From a virus, in the IMG/VR virus record IMGVR_UViG_3300027743_000039, positions 1 through 47,251 of that record: 47,251 bases of DNA; one strand, given 5' to 3'. The notes below the pieces were generated by a model. It did no database searches. It worked only from the letters and a program-made list of their open reading frames with translations, and was not told the DNA's origin. Below are positions 16,642-24,619 of this stretch, piece after piece. The stretch's first letter is position 1; every line of letters starts with the position of its first letter. Made by a program: the position numbers and the translations under genes.

Positions 16642-17664
16642 TTAACCGTTCGACACGATGAACGCCATGCCTACCGTCTTGCGAGGATAGACACGAGTCC
16701 AATTCGTGGCGAGCTTGAGATCGGCCCACGTCGGAGAAAGACCGGGACCAGTGACAGTGGCGCTGGTGAATGAATAACCAGCGGGATGGACAACCCAACG
16801 CTTGCGGATCCACAGTGTCTCGAATCCGCCGCCATTGCCGCGCTCAGGATCGCGCTGGAATTCCTGAGGTACCTTTGCGTTCCCCTTTCCGTAGCCGAAC
16901 GCGCCCGGTGCGAAGAGGATCGTGAGATACTTGTAGGCGACGGTGCTGCCGTTGCCGCCCACGATTGGCATTCCATCGTCGACGACGACACGCTTCCCGA
17001 GATACGTGGGAATCGTGACGTCCTGCTCGCTCGTCGGAACGAACGTGATCAGGTCCTGCTTGAGCAGGTTCCCGTAGACGACTGAGTGCATGGCAATCGC
17101 GCCGACCTTGTTCAGCTGATCGCCCATCGTCAACGCAGCGTTGATGACGGCAGTCGAGCTGATCAGGTTCGCAGCGTCGACGGCCATCGCCGTGTCGCTG
17201 ATGTCGATGGTCATGTCACTGGCATTGCCAGCCACGTTGTCATTGTAGATGCCGATGGCGCTGGCAAGACAACGACGCTGGAACTGACGCGCCCAATAGG
17301 CGTCAACCTGCTGAGCTACCAGCTTCAGCGGATCGGTGCCATTGAGTGATTGCACAAGATCGGCCGTTCCCCATCCTTCGTTGAGGTCGGCAATGCGGGC
17401 GAGCATCTCGCCGGTGCTGAGGCCCTGCGGCTGCGCGATGTCGGTGTAGACATCGTTGGAGTAGTTGGGCTCAAGGCTGGCGTCGAGGTCGTTCCAGAAC
17501 GGCATCGTGGTGATGCGTCCCGGCCCGTTCGCCAGATCGTTGAACAGCGCGTTGGTGACTGCGATTCCTGACTCGATGAACGCTGTCGATTCGACGCTAT
17601 CGTTGATTTGATAGGAAGCGAATACCGACGGAATCCAGACATCACTGAGGGTGACGTAAGGCAT
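16642..17664 (-). CDS. Major capsid protein (HK97-fold candidate)
   Basis: A 340-residue protein following the scaffold gene, with GGAG seven bases before the ATG. The sequence has the hallmarks of phage coat proteins: an N-terminal SDVWIPSVFASYQIND, the axial-domain-like region VGAIAMHSVVYGNLLKQDLI, then IPTYLGKRVVVDDGMP, which is widely shared by HK97-fold capsid proteins. The C-terminus ends ADLKLATNWTRVYPRKTVGM. There is no obvious protease in the operon, so the scaffold is probably a separate removable protein rather than a cleaved fusion. Confidence 0.9.
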   Translation of the reverse strand: MPYVTLSDVWIPSVFASYQINDSVESTAFIESGIAVTNALFNDLANGPGRITTMPFWNDLDASLEPNYSNDVYTDIAQPQGLSTGEMLARIADLNEGWGTADLVQSLNGTDPLKLVAQQVDAYWARQFQRRCLASAIGIYNDNVAGNASDMTIDISDTAMAVDAANLISSTAVINAALTMGDQLNKVGAIAMHSVVYGNLLKQDLITFVPTSEQDVTIPTYLGKRVVVDDGMPIVGGNGSTVAYKYLTILFAPGAFGYGKGNAKVPQEFQRDPERGNGGGFETLWIRKRWVVHPAGYSFTSATVTGPGLSPTWADLKLATNWTRVYPRKTVGMAFIVSNG

Positions 17665-17681
17665 GATGGATCTCCAAGTGG

Positions 17682-18434
17682 CTATTTGACGTTAGGGTTG
17701 GACGGCACCCTTCCGCCGGCAGCAGTCACCAACTGCTGGAAGCGTGCGGGATCGGTCCTCGCCAGAGTTGTACGTTCTGCCTCGGTCATTTCAGCAAGAG
17801 GCTTGGAAGCACCGCTCCCACCGTTGCCACCGGAAGCACCGCCACCGGAGGAACTGCTACCACGAATGATGCGCTCGAATTTCTTGTTCCCGGCGTACTC
17901 GGACTTGAGGTCGTCGGGAGTGAGCGTCGAAGCCTTGCCATCATCGGTCAATACGCGGGTCACCGGCTCGCCATCGACCACTTCTACCTGCAAACGCTTT
18001 TCCAGCAGCGGAATGAGAAGATCGGGAACGTCGGTGATCTCGTTGGCGATGCGCATTGCCACGTCGCTGACGTACACCTTCTTTACCGTCTTTTCCAACG
18101 CTTCCTTTTCCTTTTGATGCTGTTCTACCAACTTCTTTTCCTTTTCGGCGTACTCTGCCTGAAGCTGTTCGCGCAGTTGGTTCTTATCCTTGCCCGCGTC
18201 GAGTTTCAGCTGAGCAATCGTCGCATTCGCCGTTTCCAGTTCCTGCGTGCGCGTGGCGAGGTCCCGCTCTGCGATCTGGCGCAGCCCGACTTCATGTTCC
18301 TTGGCACGGATCAGCGGGCCGTTGTCGTCGTCTTCGATCTGCAGATGATACTTGCCATCGGCTCCCTTTTCATACAACGCGGCGAGAGCTTCGTCCAGAC
18401 CATCGAGCGTGTCGAGCAGCTTCTTGAGTTTCAT
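17682..18434 (-). CDS. Capsid scaffolding protein
   Basis: A 250-residue protein immediately before the capsid gene. Residues about 60-120 form a strong coiled coil rich in E, K, Q and A (QLREQLQAEYAEKEKKLVEQ). A Ser/Gly linker (SSSSGGGASGGNGGSG) lies near 195-210 and a C-terminal helix with MTEAERTTLARTDPARFQQL follows. This organisation and position are typical for internal scaffold proteins that guide procapsid assembly. No serine protease motif is seen. Confidence 0.82.
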   Translation of the reverse strand: MKLKKLLDTLDGLDEALAALYEKGADGKYHLQIEDDDNGPLIRAKEHEVGLRQIAERDLATRTQELETANATIAQLKLDAGKDKNQLREQLQAEYAEKEKKLVEQHQKEKEALEKTVKKVYVSDVAMRIANEITDVPDLLIPLLEKRLQVEVVDGEPVTRVLTDDGKASTLTPDDLKSEYAGNKKFERIIRGSSSSGGGASGGNGGSGASKPLAEMTEAERTTLARTDPARFQQLVTAAGGRVPSNPNVK

Positions 18435-18448
18435 GACCTTCTCCTACT

Positions 18449-18461
18449 GGGACACCGTCCC
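18449..18461 (-). promoter_or_regulatory. Small hairpin just before the scaffold ribosome site
   Basis: GGGAC-ACC-GTCCC on the plus strand (complement on the transcript) forms a perfect 5-bp stem five bases upstream of the AGGAG site of the scaffold gene, inside the 58-base gap after the preceding small gene. It could modulate translation start or mRNA processing. This is a structural observation only. Confidence 0.35.
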
Positions 18462-18492
18462 GTTTTGCGCCTTGTCCACCGGACTCGGTCGC

Positions 18493-18693
18493 TCACACCA
18501 TTGGTATTGGACGCGGATACATCTCGCGCAAGCATGTCTGCACGTCCGGTATATCTTTTATCTTATTGATGGCATCCTGCAGATTCATGTATGAACACAT
18601 CCGCATGGCATCAGCCTTAGAACTGCCGGTCTGGGCCATGTAGGCATCGATCTGCGCGGTTGTCACCGGCTGAATTGCAAAGTTGCCGCTCAT
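18493..18693 (-). CDS. Small hypothetical protein in the head operon
   Basis: A 66-residue protein (MSGNFAIQPVTTAQIDAYMA ... YPRPIPMV) whose start overlaps the Mu F-like gene stop (ATGA). It is predicted mostly helical, with a motif SSKADAMRMCSYMNLQDAI. No family is recognised. It lies between the minor head protein and the scaffold, so a role in head assembly is possible. Confidence 0.62.
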   Translation of the reverse strand: MSGNFAIQPVTTAQIDAYMAQTGSSKADAMRMCSYMNLQDAINKIKDIPDVQTCLREMYPRPIPMV

Positions 18694-19589
18694 TCGCCTT
18701 CACCTTCTTGCATGTCTTGCCATTCGCTGAACGTCGTATCGGCGTCGATGTAGCCTTCTTCGCTTGAGCGCGTGCGACCTTCGCTAAGTTCAGCGAAGTC
18801 TTCGTGCAGAATCGCTACCGTGATGCTTCTGCAATTCGGATGCGCTGGCGGCACCGGGCCGTCACCGATGTCAAACACTTCGCCATCGAGATCGACGCAG
18901 ATGTCGCTCGTTCTGTCGTCAAGCACCGATACCCATTGATACTGACTGACGACATCCTTGTTCTCGGCCCAGACCTCGCTGTATGACACGTTGTTGATGT
19001 GTTGCATGGCGGTGCGCACCATCGTCGCGTTCTGCTTCCCGAACCTCGAGAGCAGACCATCGGCGAACGCCTTTTCTGAAGTCCCTTTTATCGCCTGCAA
19101 TGTTTCCTTATCAGTCCACCCGTTGACGCTTGCCTTGCGCAGAGTCTTTTCCATGGCGACGACCTGCCCGTTCACCGTGTTCTCGATGAATGGCTTCAGC
19201 AGATCGCCGGTGGCACCGAGAGGCCGGTCGAGAGCAGCCTTGTAGACCTCGCGCGCCTGCGCTGCGTGCGCGATGGCCGCACCAGTCACCTTGTGAAGCC
19301 ATGCCGCTTCAAGCTCGTATGAATACACCGAGAACGACTTCATCCGGTCGACGCTCGACGCCAGCGCCTTGTCCATCATCGCCTTCTGCTGCTTCACCAC
19401 GCTGCCGATGAACCGGTTCAGCTCGGCGCGTCGCAGATCGCTGATCTCACCGTTCAGCTCGTTGACGACAGACGTAACCATCTTGTTGATGTCTCCATAA
19501 ACCTTGTTCAACTGCGTGTATTCAGCGACCTTCAGCTTCTCCATATATAGCTGAAAACGCTCATGCAGCTTTTGAAGCGACGCGGCCAT
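18690..19589 (-). CDS. Minor head protein / head morphogenesis protein (Mu F-like)
   Basis: A 299-residue protein. The long helical N-terminal two thirds is followed by the Mu gpF / SPP1 gp7-type C-terminal domain: QYQWVSVLDDRTSDICVDLD, then the signature PPAHPNCRSITVAI. Proteins of this family are minor head components bound near the portal. ATG at 19589 is chosen because it lies four bases after the preceding stop; the longer in-frame extension would overlap that gene. Confidence 0.9.
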   Translation of the reverse strand: MAASLQKLHERFQLYMEKLKVAEYTQLNKVYGDINKMVTSVVNELNGEISDLRRAELNRFIGSVVKQQKAMMDKALASSVDRMKSFSVYSYELEAAWLHKVTGAAIAHAAQAREVYKAALDRPLGATGDLLKPFIENTVNGQVVAMEKTLRKASVNGWTDKETLQAIKGTSEKAFADGLLSRFGKQNATMVRTAMQHINNVSYSEVWAENKDVVSQYQWVSVLDDRTSDICVDLDGEVFDIGDGPVPPAHPNCRSITVAILHEDFAELSEGRTRSSEEGYIDADTTFSEWQDMQEGEGE

Positions 19590-19593
19590 GACG

Positions 19594-19881
19594 CTACTTC
19601 TTCGGCTCCGGGCATGGCGTCGCCGCGCATTCACCCGGCGGCTGTCCAGGCAGCACGGCGTCACCCGGTGCAGGCAACGCATTGTTGATGCGCGGCAGCG
19701 CCTGGATGATCGTGCATCCCTTGTCGACGACCTGACAGGCCTTGACGGTGAACGCTGTGAGCGACACCATCAGCACGACACTCGCCACCTTCACGAAGTG
19801 TGTGAGCATGGTGCGCAGCCACGATCCGCCTGGGAGCGTGTTGTCCGGATACTCGGGGAACTCTGTGCGTGGTGTTGACAT
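19594..19881 (-). CDS. Small single-pass membrane protein in the head operon
   Basis: A 95-residue protein with AGGAG before its ATG. Residues about 27-50 (THFVKVASVVLMVSLTAFTV) form one membrane segment. The remainder has four Cys and a Pro-rich C-terminus (PAPGDAVLPGQPPGECAATP). A membrane protein between portal and minor head genes is unusual. It could be a holin-like or envelope-interaction protein, but one transmembrane segment and no neighbouring endolysin leave this open. Confidence 0.6.
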   Translation of the reverse strand: MSTPRTEFPEYPDNTLPGGSWLRTMLTHFVKVASVVLMVSLTAFTVKACQVVDKGCTIIQALPRINNALPAPGDAVLPGQPPGECAATPCPEPKK

Positions 19882-19933
19882 GACGTGTCTCCTGTTGTGA
19901 ATCGGTCCCCCTGTCTCCCCTCCCTAGAGTTTA

Positions 19934-20230
19934 TTACTTCGGACTCGGCCGACCGGGAAGGTCGTGTCCTGGACGTCCAGGATCGTTTTCGTCCTCGAGG
20001 TCTCCGGGCAGCGTTTGATCGGGACGCGGCTTCTCGCCCGGCGGATACTGCGGCCGGTCAGGGCGATCAGGGCGATCCGGTCGATCAGGTCTGTCGGGAC
20101 GATTGTCGCCGGGTGAGCCAGGACGTCCGAGATCGGGACGACCCGGTTCCCCTGCATCGGGGCGTCCTTCGTCGCCAACGTCGGGTCTGCCTGGACGGCC
20201 AAGATCGCGATCTTTGTCGGGATTGTTCAT
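19934..20230 (-). CDS. Repetitive Pro-Arg-Asp/Gly protein (collagen-like composition)
   Basis: A 98-residue protein with a strong AAGGAG site. It consists almost wholly of G, R, P and D: GRPGRPD, GRPDAGEPGRPDLGRPG, then five tandem RPD triplets encoded by a 9-base repeat on the DNA. The sequence should be extended and unstructured or collagen-like. It lies between portal and membrane protein genes. Its role is unknown; low-complexity surface or linker proteins are possible. Slippage at the repeat could make the length variable between relatives. Confidence 0.6.
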   Translation of the reverse strand: MNNPDKDRDLGRPGRPDVGDEGRPDAGEPGRPDLGRPGSPGDNRPDRPDRPDRPDRPDRPQYPPGEKPRPDQTLPGDLEDENDPGRPGHDLPGRPSPK

Positions 20231-20254
20231 TGCGTTGCTCCTTGTAATGCTCGC

Positions 20255-21796
20255 TCATTGGATCGGTGGTGTTGCGTTGTCGCTCGGTGGCGTCGCGCCG
20301 TTGGTCTTCGGCGTTCCATCGGGGTTCGTATCTGCTTCGGGACCAAGTCCCATCGCTGCGGCGTTGGCCAGCGCCTCTTTCTCCAATTCCGCCTTCGCCT
20401 GCGCGTCGTCGAGAGTGGCGATGCCAGCGCGCACGAGAATGGAGCGCATCTCGCTGAACGTGATCGCGCCGTCGGTCCACATTTTCACGCGGGCCTGCAA
20501 CGCGGCGGCGTCGAGCGACATGATCTCGAAGTCGGTGTTGATTTCGTATCCAAGGTCGTCGGTAATTTCTGCTCCCGCGAAGAGCGCCGCCGATTCAAGC
20601 GACTTCCTGTACGCTGAATTGACATTGTAGACGGCGCTCAACAGCACGCTCTGCTCGCTCGCATCGTCCATGGTGGCTTCTTTCGCGGTGCGCTGCACAC
20701 TATTGGGATTCACCAGCTTGGCACCGATGGCCGCAGCCATGAGCTCTTTGTGTTCCATCGCCTTGAGCGCAAGCTGCGACTCATTGACCTGTAGATACGT
20801 CGCACTCGCTCCCACCGGAAGCATGAGCGCGGTACTCGACCCTGTCTTTACTTCCCCCTTCAACACTTCTTCGACCCACGACTTGTTCAATCCCGCGATC
20901 ACCGTTGTTGGCTGGCCGAGAATGAACACCATTTCTTCGAAGTCGCATGAGTTGCGGTAGTGCCCGAGATTCACGTCGGCCAGCGCGCTCAGCGGGACTT
21001 CATCGATGCCGCCGTCGTTGTTCCGTGAACCGACGAATTCAAACGGGATGTAGTCAAACGGCTTCGCTCCCGATTGCAGTGGAACCATCGGCACTCCCTG
21101 CGACACGATCCCCATCTCGGTCTTGCGATAGACCTCGACGGTATATATGCCGTTGACAAGACGCAGCACGCGCCATTGCATCTCGGTGGTGCGCTTGAAC
21201 TCGTCGATCTCGACTTCATACGACTCGACGAGAACCACGAGACTCAGCTTGCGTATCGCGTTCACCGTCTCGTAGCGCCAATTGATTATGTCCTCGGCGA
21301 AGTAGAACTGAATGACAGGCCGCATCTCGCCGTTGTTCACCTGCGCGCGCGACACGAAGCCGTCTGCCGTCGGATAATCAGTGAGCAGCCCGCAGCGTCC
21401 CACTCCCAGCGCATCGCTCAACACTTGACGCGCCTGCTGGTCCATGGTGGTGGCACCGCCGTCGACGTTTTCATGCATGATGTCGAGCTCAGGCGGAAGC
21501 GTGGCGATCGGAGCCTTGTTGAACGCCGTGCCGACCATGCCGTTGAGCGTGCGCCCCGTCATGTTGACGAAGATACCGCGATTCTTGTAGGCGTCATACC
21601 GCAACACGTTTTCTGTTGACTGGTCGGCGGCGTTCGGCATCGGCAGATACGTGACACCGCGTTCCTTCACTGCAGACTGACCGCCGACGCAATCGCGCAC
21701 GGTGCGCCATTCGTCAACCATGTCGAGGACTTCAGGCAACACGTATCCAACGTTGACGGTGCTGGCGACGGGCTTCTTCGCTGCGGTGGTAGCCAT
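20255..21796 (-). CDS. Portal protein (DUF4055-like)
   Basis: A 513-residue protein between large terminase and head morphogenesis genes. It carries features I associate with the DUF4055 phage family, whose genomic place is that of a portal: N-terminal VLDMVDEWRTVRDCVGGQSAVKERGVTYLP, then the segment QARQVLSDALGVGRCGLLTDYP and FDYIPFEFVGSRNNDGGIDE. The C-terminal 40 residues are low complexity (Pro, Thr, Asn). It should form the dodecameric DNA channel. It begins three bases after the terminase stop. Confidence 0.85.
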   Translation of the reverse strand: MATTAAKKPVASTVNVGYVLPEVLDMVDEWRTVRDCVGGQSAVKERGVTYLPMPNAADQSTENVLRYDAYKNRGIFVNMTGRTLNGMVGTAFNKAPIATLPPELDIMHENVDGGATTMDQQARQVLSDALGVGRCGLLTDYPTADGFVSRAQVNNGEMRPVIQFYFAEDIINWRYETVNAIRKLSLVVLVESYEVEIDEFKRTTEMQWRVLRLVNGIYTVEVYRKTEMGIVSQGVPMVPLQSGAKPFDYIPFEFVGSRNNDGGIDEVPLSALADVNLGHYRNSCDFEEMVFILGQPTTVIAGLNKSWVEEVLKGEVKTGSSTALMLPVGASATYLQVNESQLALKAMEHKELMAAAIGAKLVNPNSVQRTAKEATMDDASEQSVLLSAVYNVNSAYRKSLESAALFAGAEITDDLGYEINTDFEIMSLDAAALQARVKMWTDGAITFSEMRSILVRAGIATLDDAQAKAELEKEALANAAAMGLGPEADTNPDGTPKTNGATPPSDNATPPIQ

Positions 21797-21799
21797 GAT

Positions 21800-23386
21800 T
21801 TATCTCGCGCGCGTGAGCTTGACGGAAGTTGCAATGCGGTTCGCGCCCTTCAGAATTCTGTAGCGCGTTCCGTCCCATGGATGGTCTTCGGCTGCGGTGT
21901 CGACATCGTCTTGGTCCTTCTCATCGCGTGGGAGGATGGGGAGCGTGGCGATGGCGGCGGTGCAGTTGTTCATGAAATAAATGGCGGGTCCCTCTCCTGT
22001 GAGCGCAGCTTCTAGGCGGTCGCGCATGAGCTGAACGCCGTTCTTGCGCGAGCCTGCGCTCTTGTCGCTCGTTTCCCATTCGACGCCGTTGTCTGACATG
22101 ATCTTGGCGATGGTGTCGGTGTCACGCTCGATGACATTGTGAATCGCGTTGTCTGCGGGACCGGGCATGACGCGTGTTGCGATCCACTTTTCTTCGAGCA
22201 TTTTCTTCTCACGCTGCTTGATGCCAATCGCCACCGACTTCGCGCTCAGCTTCAGCCCCTTGTTCGTTCCTATTTCTGTAGTTCCATACCACTCGTTGAT
22301 AAGGAACAGGGTTCCCCGTGGCGGCGACCACTTCTCGCCACCGGGCATGTCCAGCGTCTCGCCGTTCGCTTCGGCCCACCATCCATTCCAGAACGGCTGC
22401 GACGATCCCCAGTCATGTGAGCGATCTAGATGCCAGCCTTCTGGTATGCGGAAGCGTGGAACGACGTGCAGATCGCGACGCCACAGGTCATCGAAGATGC
22501 CGCCTGCGACGACATCCCAGTCGCCATAGAGCCAAGCGCGGCGGATGTTTTCATCGGCCATCATTTCAAGCTCGGCAATGTACTCAGGCGAGAGGTACTC
22601 GTTCTCGCGGTATGAACCGAAGATGCGTACCTGCGTCTTGGTCACGATTTCTTTGCGCTTCGTGCGCGGATTGAAGACCTCGATTTCTTTGCGCACGATC
22701 TCGCCCGGTTCTGCGCAATCGATGAAGCGACGCCTCACCCAATTATGTCCGGGGCCATGCGGATTGGTCGTGCTGAACACTTCGAGCGGAATGTCGGGGA
22801 TCGGGAAGTACTCCGAGTACGCGCTGTCTTCGGGAAGGAACACGACGCGCCCTTCTTCGCGGTAGATGTCGCCGTCGATGAACTGGCGATGGTCTTGCGG
22901 GCGGAACGATGAGCGGTTGCACGACATCATCAGATCGTACATCTCAGAGGTCGGATACTTCGTGAGCTCGTTCCATCCGATGTACGGGTACTCATGTCCA
23001 TGATACTTGCCGTAGTCGCTGCGCTTCTTGATGTGTCGGAACAGGAGCACTTCACCCGTTGGCCAGCGCCAGCGACCACCGCCACCTCCACCCGAGAACT
23101 TCGCACCGTCACCGAATGAACTGAACCACCGTTCAGCCTTCGACACGACGTCATCGAGGTTCTTGTATTCACGGTCGAATATAACGCCGCGCCAGAACTT
23201 GCCGTATCCCATTCCCACGCGCTTGTAGTAGCGCAGTATCTGCGTATCTGTTTTCCCAGGGCCTCTCGTTCCTTCGAACAAGATATGATTGGCGGGGCAC
23301 GACAGCGCGAGAACCTGCGATCCAGGAAGCGGTTGCCACGCAACGCGCACGGGATGCAATGGTCGCACTGGACTAAGAACGGACAT
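21800..23386 (-). CDS. terL: Terminase large subunit
   Basis: A 528-residue DNA packaging motor. The ATPase domain has the Walker A motif GTRGPGKT (39-46) and the Walker B-like YPYIGWNE (133-140). The coupling region STTNPHGPGHNWV follows. The C-terminal nuclease domain has the first acidic site in WHLDRSHDWGSSQPF and the last in DTAAEDHPWDGTRY. It overlaps the small subunit by 14 bases. The family is the phage terminase 6-type; packaging strategy (cos or pac) cannot be told by eye. Confidence 0.95.
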   Translation of the reverse strand: MSVLSPVRPLHPVRVAWQPLPGSQVLALSCPANHILFEGTRGPGKTDTQILRYYKRVGMGYGKFWRGVIFDREYKNLDDVVSKAERWFSSFGDGAKFSGGGGGGRWRWPTGEVLLFRHIKKRSDYGKYHGHEYPYIGWNELTKYPTSEMYDLMMSCNRSSFRPQDHRQFIDGDIYREEGRVVFLPEDSAYSEYFPIPDIPLEVFSTTNPHGPGHNWVRRRFIDCAEPGEIVRKEIEVFNPRTKRKEIVTKTQVRIFGSYRENEYLSPEYIAELEMMADENIRRAWLYGDWDVVAGGIFDDLWRRDLHVVPRFRIPEGWHLDRSHDWGSSQPFWNGWWAEANGETLDMPGGEKWSPPRGTLFLINEWYGTTEIGTNKGLKLSAKSVAIGIKQREKKMLEEKWIATRVMPGPADNAIHNVIERDTDTIAKIMSDNGVEWETSDKSAGSRKNGVQLMRDRLEAALTGEGPAIYFMNNCTAAIATLPILPRDEKDQDDVDTAAEDHPWDGTRYRILKGANRIATSVKLTRAR

Positions 23387-23810
23387 CTTCCTTCAACGCC
23401 TTCTGCTGCTTGAGCGCGGCCTTCTCCCAATCGTTGAGCGAAGCCGTTGCGGGAACGAGAACGACGCCACCACGCACGCCGTCGTCGGGAGCCTTGTTCT
23501 TGTCGGGATACATACCTTTCATCGAAGCCAGCTCACGCAACGCCGTTGTCTTGGTGCTGTACGACGAGAACGGAGAACTGACCACCTCCTGGAACTTCGA
23601 TATGACCCACTGAGGCGAGATCATTTCGTCAGGGTTCATTTGAAGCGTCGCTGCATCGATCTTCGCATGAACGTTCGGGTCACGCATGAACTTTTTCACA
23701 AGCTGCTTGATCGCCAGCGGTGCGATGCCAGCGCGTTGAGCAGCGGCGAACGCATCACGGTCGATGAGATACTCGGCAATGAACCTGTCCTCGGCAGATG
23801 GTCGTGTCAT
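23373..23810 (-). CDS. Terminase small subunit
   Basis: A 145-residue protein directly upstream of the large terminase. ATG at 23810 is used; longer in-frame starts run into sequence without phage-like features. The N-terminal half (RFIAEYLIDRDAFAAAQRAG, then LAIKQLVKKFMRDPNVHAKI) has the helix-turn-helix look of small terminases that recognise the packaging site. A central helix includes WVISKFQEVVSSPFSSYSTK. Assignment depends on both sequence type and position. Confidence 0.82.
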   Translation of the reverse strand: MTRPSAEDRFIAEYLIDRDAFAAAQRAGIAPLAIKQLVKKFMRDPNVHAKIDAATLQMNPDEMISPQWVISKFQEVVSSPFSSYSTKTTALRELASMKGMYPDKNKAPDDGVRGGVVLVPATASLNDWEKAALKQQKALKEDVRS

Positions 23811-24001
23811 TGCCCTGTTCCCTGAAGAGTGTGCGGCGACGCCAACGATGCGCCACCGGGGAGGAGCGAGCTGCCCAAATTCACACGTGACGCCGCCGCA
23901 CGTCGCGCACCATGCGCGCGAGGGACTGGGAATTGCAAGCACTGAACGCGAAGAGGTATGAAAAAGGACCTTAAAACAAGTAAGAAGTCGTCATACTTCG
24001 T

Positions 24002-24027
24002 TCTTTTATGGGCGAAAACAACAACTT
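24002..24027. repeat. 26-bp direct repeat, copy 1
   Basis: Exact copy of the sequence at 24057-24082; the core reads TTATGGGCGAAAACAACAAC. The two copies have a 55-bp period, about five helical turns, so both would face the same side of the DNA. Likely binding sites for a regulator or initiator. Confidence 0.85.
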
Positions 24028-24056
24028 GAAACTAAGTAGTAAATTGTAATAACCTA

Positions 24057-24082
24057 TCTTTTATGGGCGAAAACAACAACTT
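24057..24082. repeat. 26-bp direct repeat, copy 2
   Basis: Exact second copy of the repeat at 24002-24027, separated from it by 29 bases that include AGTAGTAAA, the complement of the TTTACTACT motif that follows the second copy. Confidence 0.85.
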
Positions 24083-24092
24083 AGACAAGACG

Positions 24093-24116
24093 TTTACTAC
24101 TTTACTACTTTACTAC
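24093..24116. repeat. Three tandem TTTACTAC iterons
   Basis: TTTACTAC occurs three times head to tail. Related copies lie nearby: AGTAGTAAA at 24036-24044 (inverted), GTAGTAGTAGT at 24144-24154 (inverted), TAGTAGTG at 24161-24168 and TTTACTACT at 24256-24264. The arrangement flanks an AT-rich stretch at 24117-24140, as in iteron-type origins and multi-site operators. Confidence 0.7.
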
Positions 24117-24487
24117 TCTTATATATAAAAGAATAAAAGTAAGTAGTAGTAGTGTGTATATAGTAGTGGAGCGGCGATTTTTTTAGTTTAGTAATAATCT
24201 AGTTATCCTATAGACCCCGTCCTACGTTTTTTAGGCGTTTTGCTCTTGACCCTGCATTTACTACTGGGGCCTAAAGAACTCAGCATGTAAAACAGCGCGC
24301 CACGCAGCCGCGAAACATAAATCAAACACACTTCGCGTCATAGTCGAAAGACGGTGATTTGCCCATGAAAACTACCGTCCGAAAATTAAGGCGCAAAATT
24401 TTTGCGTGACATCACAGCAAAATTAATCAATGAGTCTTATTCTCGAGTAATCAAATAAGCCCGTTTTGCTAAGACGTTTCGTGCGGC

Positions 24488-24517
24488 TTGCAACTCCCTG
24501 CGTGCGACGCGCACAAT
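24488..24517 (+). promoter_or_regulatory. Candidate rightward promoter before the primase-helicase
   Basis: TTGCAA (24488-24493) and CACAAT (24512-24517) are separated by 18 bases. The spacer contains the perfect dyad GTGCG-ACG-CGCAC, a possible operator. The start codon at 24620 lies about 100 bases downstream, leaving room for a leader with the GC-rich hairpin at 24535-24551. Predicted from consensus only. Confidence 0.35.
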
Positions 24518-24619
24518 AGCCGGGCGCAGCGAAACCGCGCAAAACGCGCGGACCAATAAACCAACGTAGGAACAGGAAACTGTCCCTCTGGTCTTACCCT
24601 GTAAGACGAGGAGCTTTTG

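Larger units (their letters stand above)
23811..24619. other. Divergent AT-rich control region, candidate replication origin
   Basis: This 809-base stretch separates the two arms and is the only long non-coding region. About 24000-24290 is strikingly AT-rich compared with the genes. It holds a 26-bp direct repeat, three tandem TTTACTAC units with further direct and inverted copies, and an AT-rich core (TATATATAAAAGAATAAAAG). Nearer the rightward genes lie a CGCAAAA/TTTTGCG palindrome (24392-24406), a GTGCG-ACG-CGCAC dyad (24502-24514) and a CCGCGC-AAAAC-GCGCGG hairpin (24535-24551). I infer promoters for both arms and possibly an origin next to the primase-helicase gene. Confidence 0.6.

Noticed and set aside
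17682-18434. Head maturation protease fused to the scaffold
   Set aside because: No Ser-His or ClpP-like motif; the protein is coiled coil and linker only.
19594-19881. Holin
   Set aside because: Only one membrane segment, an acidic/Pro-rich Cys-containing tail and no adjacent endolysin; left as membrane protein.
24002-24116. CRISPR-like array
   Set aside because: Only two copies of the 26-bp repeat and no spacers of repeated length; the TTTACTAC units are contiguous. It fits iterons or operators better.
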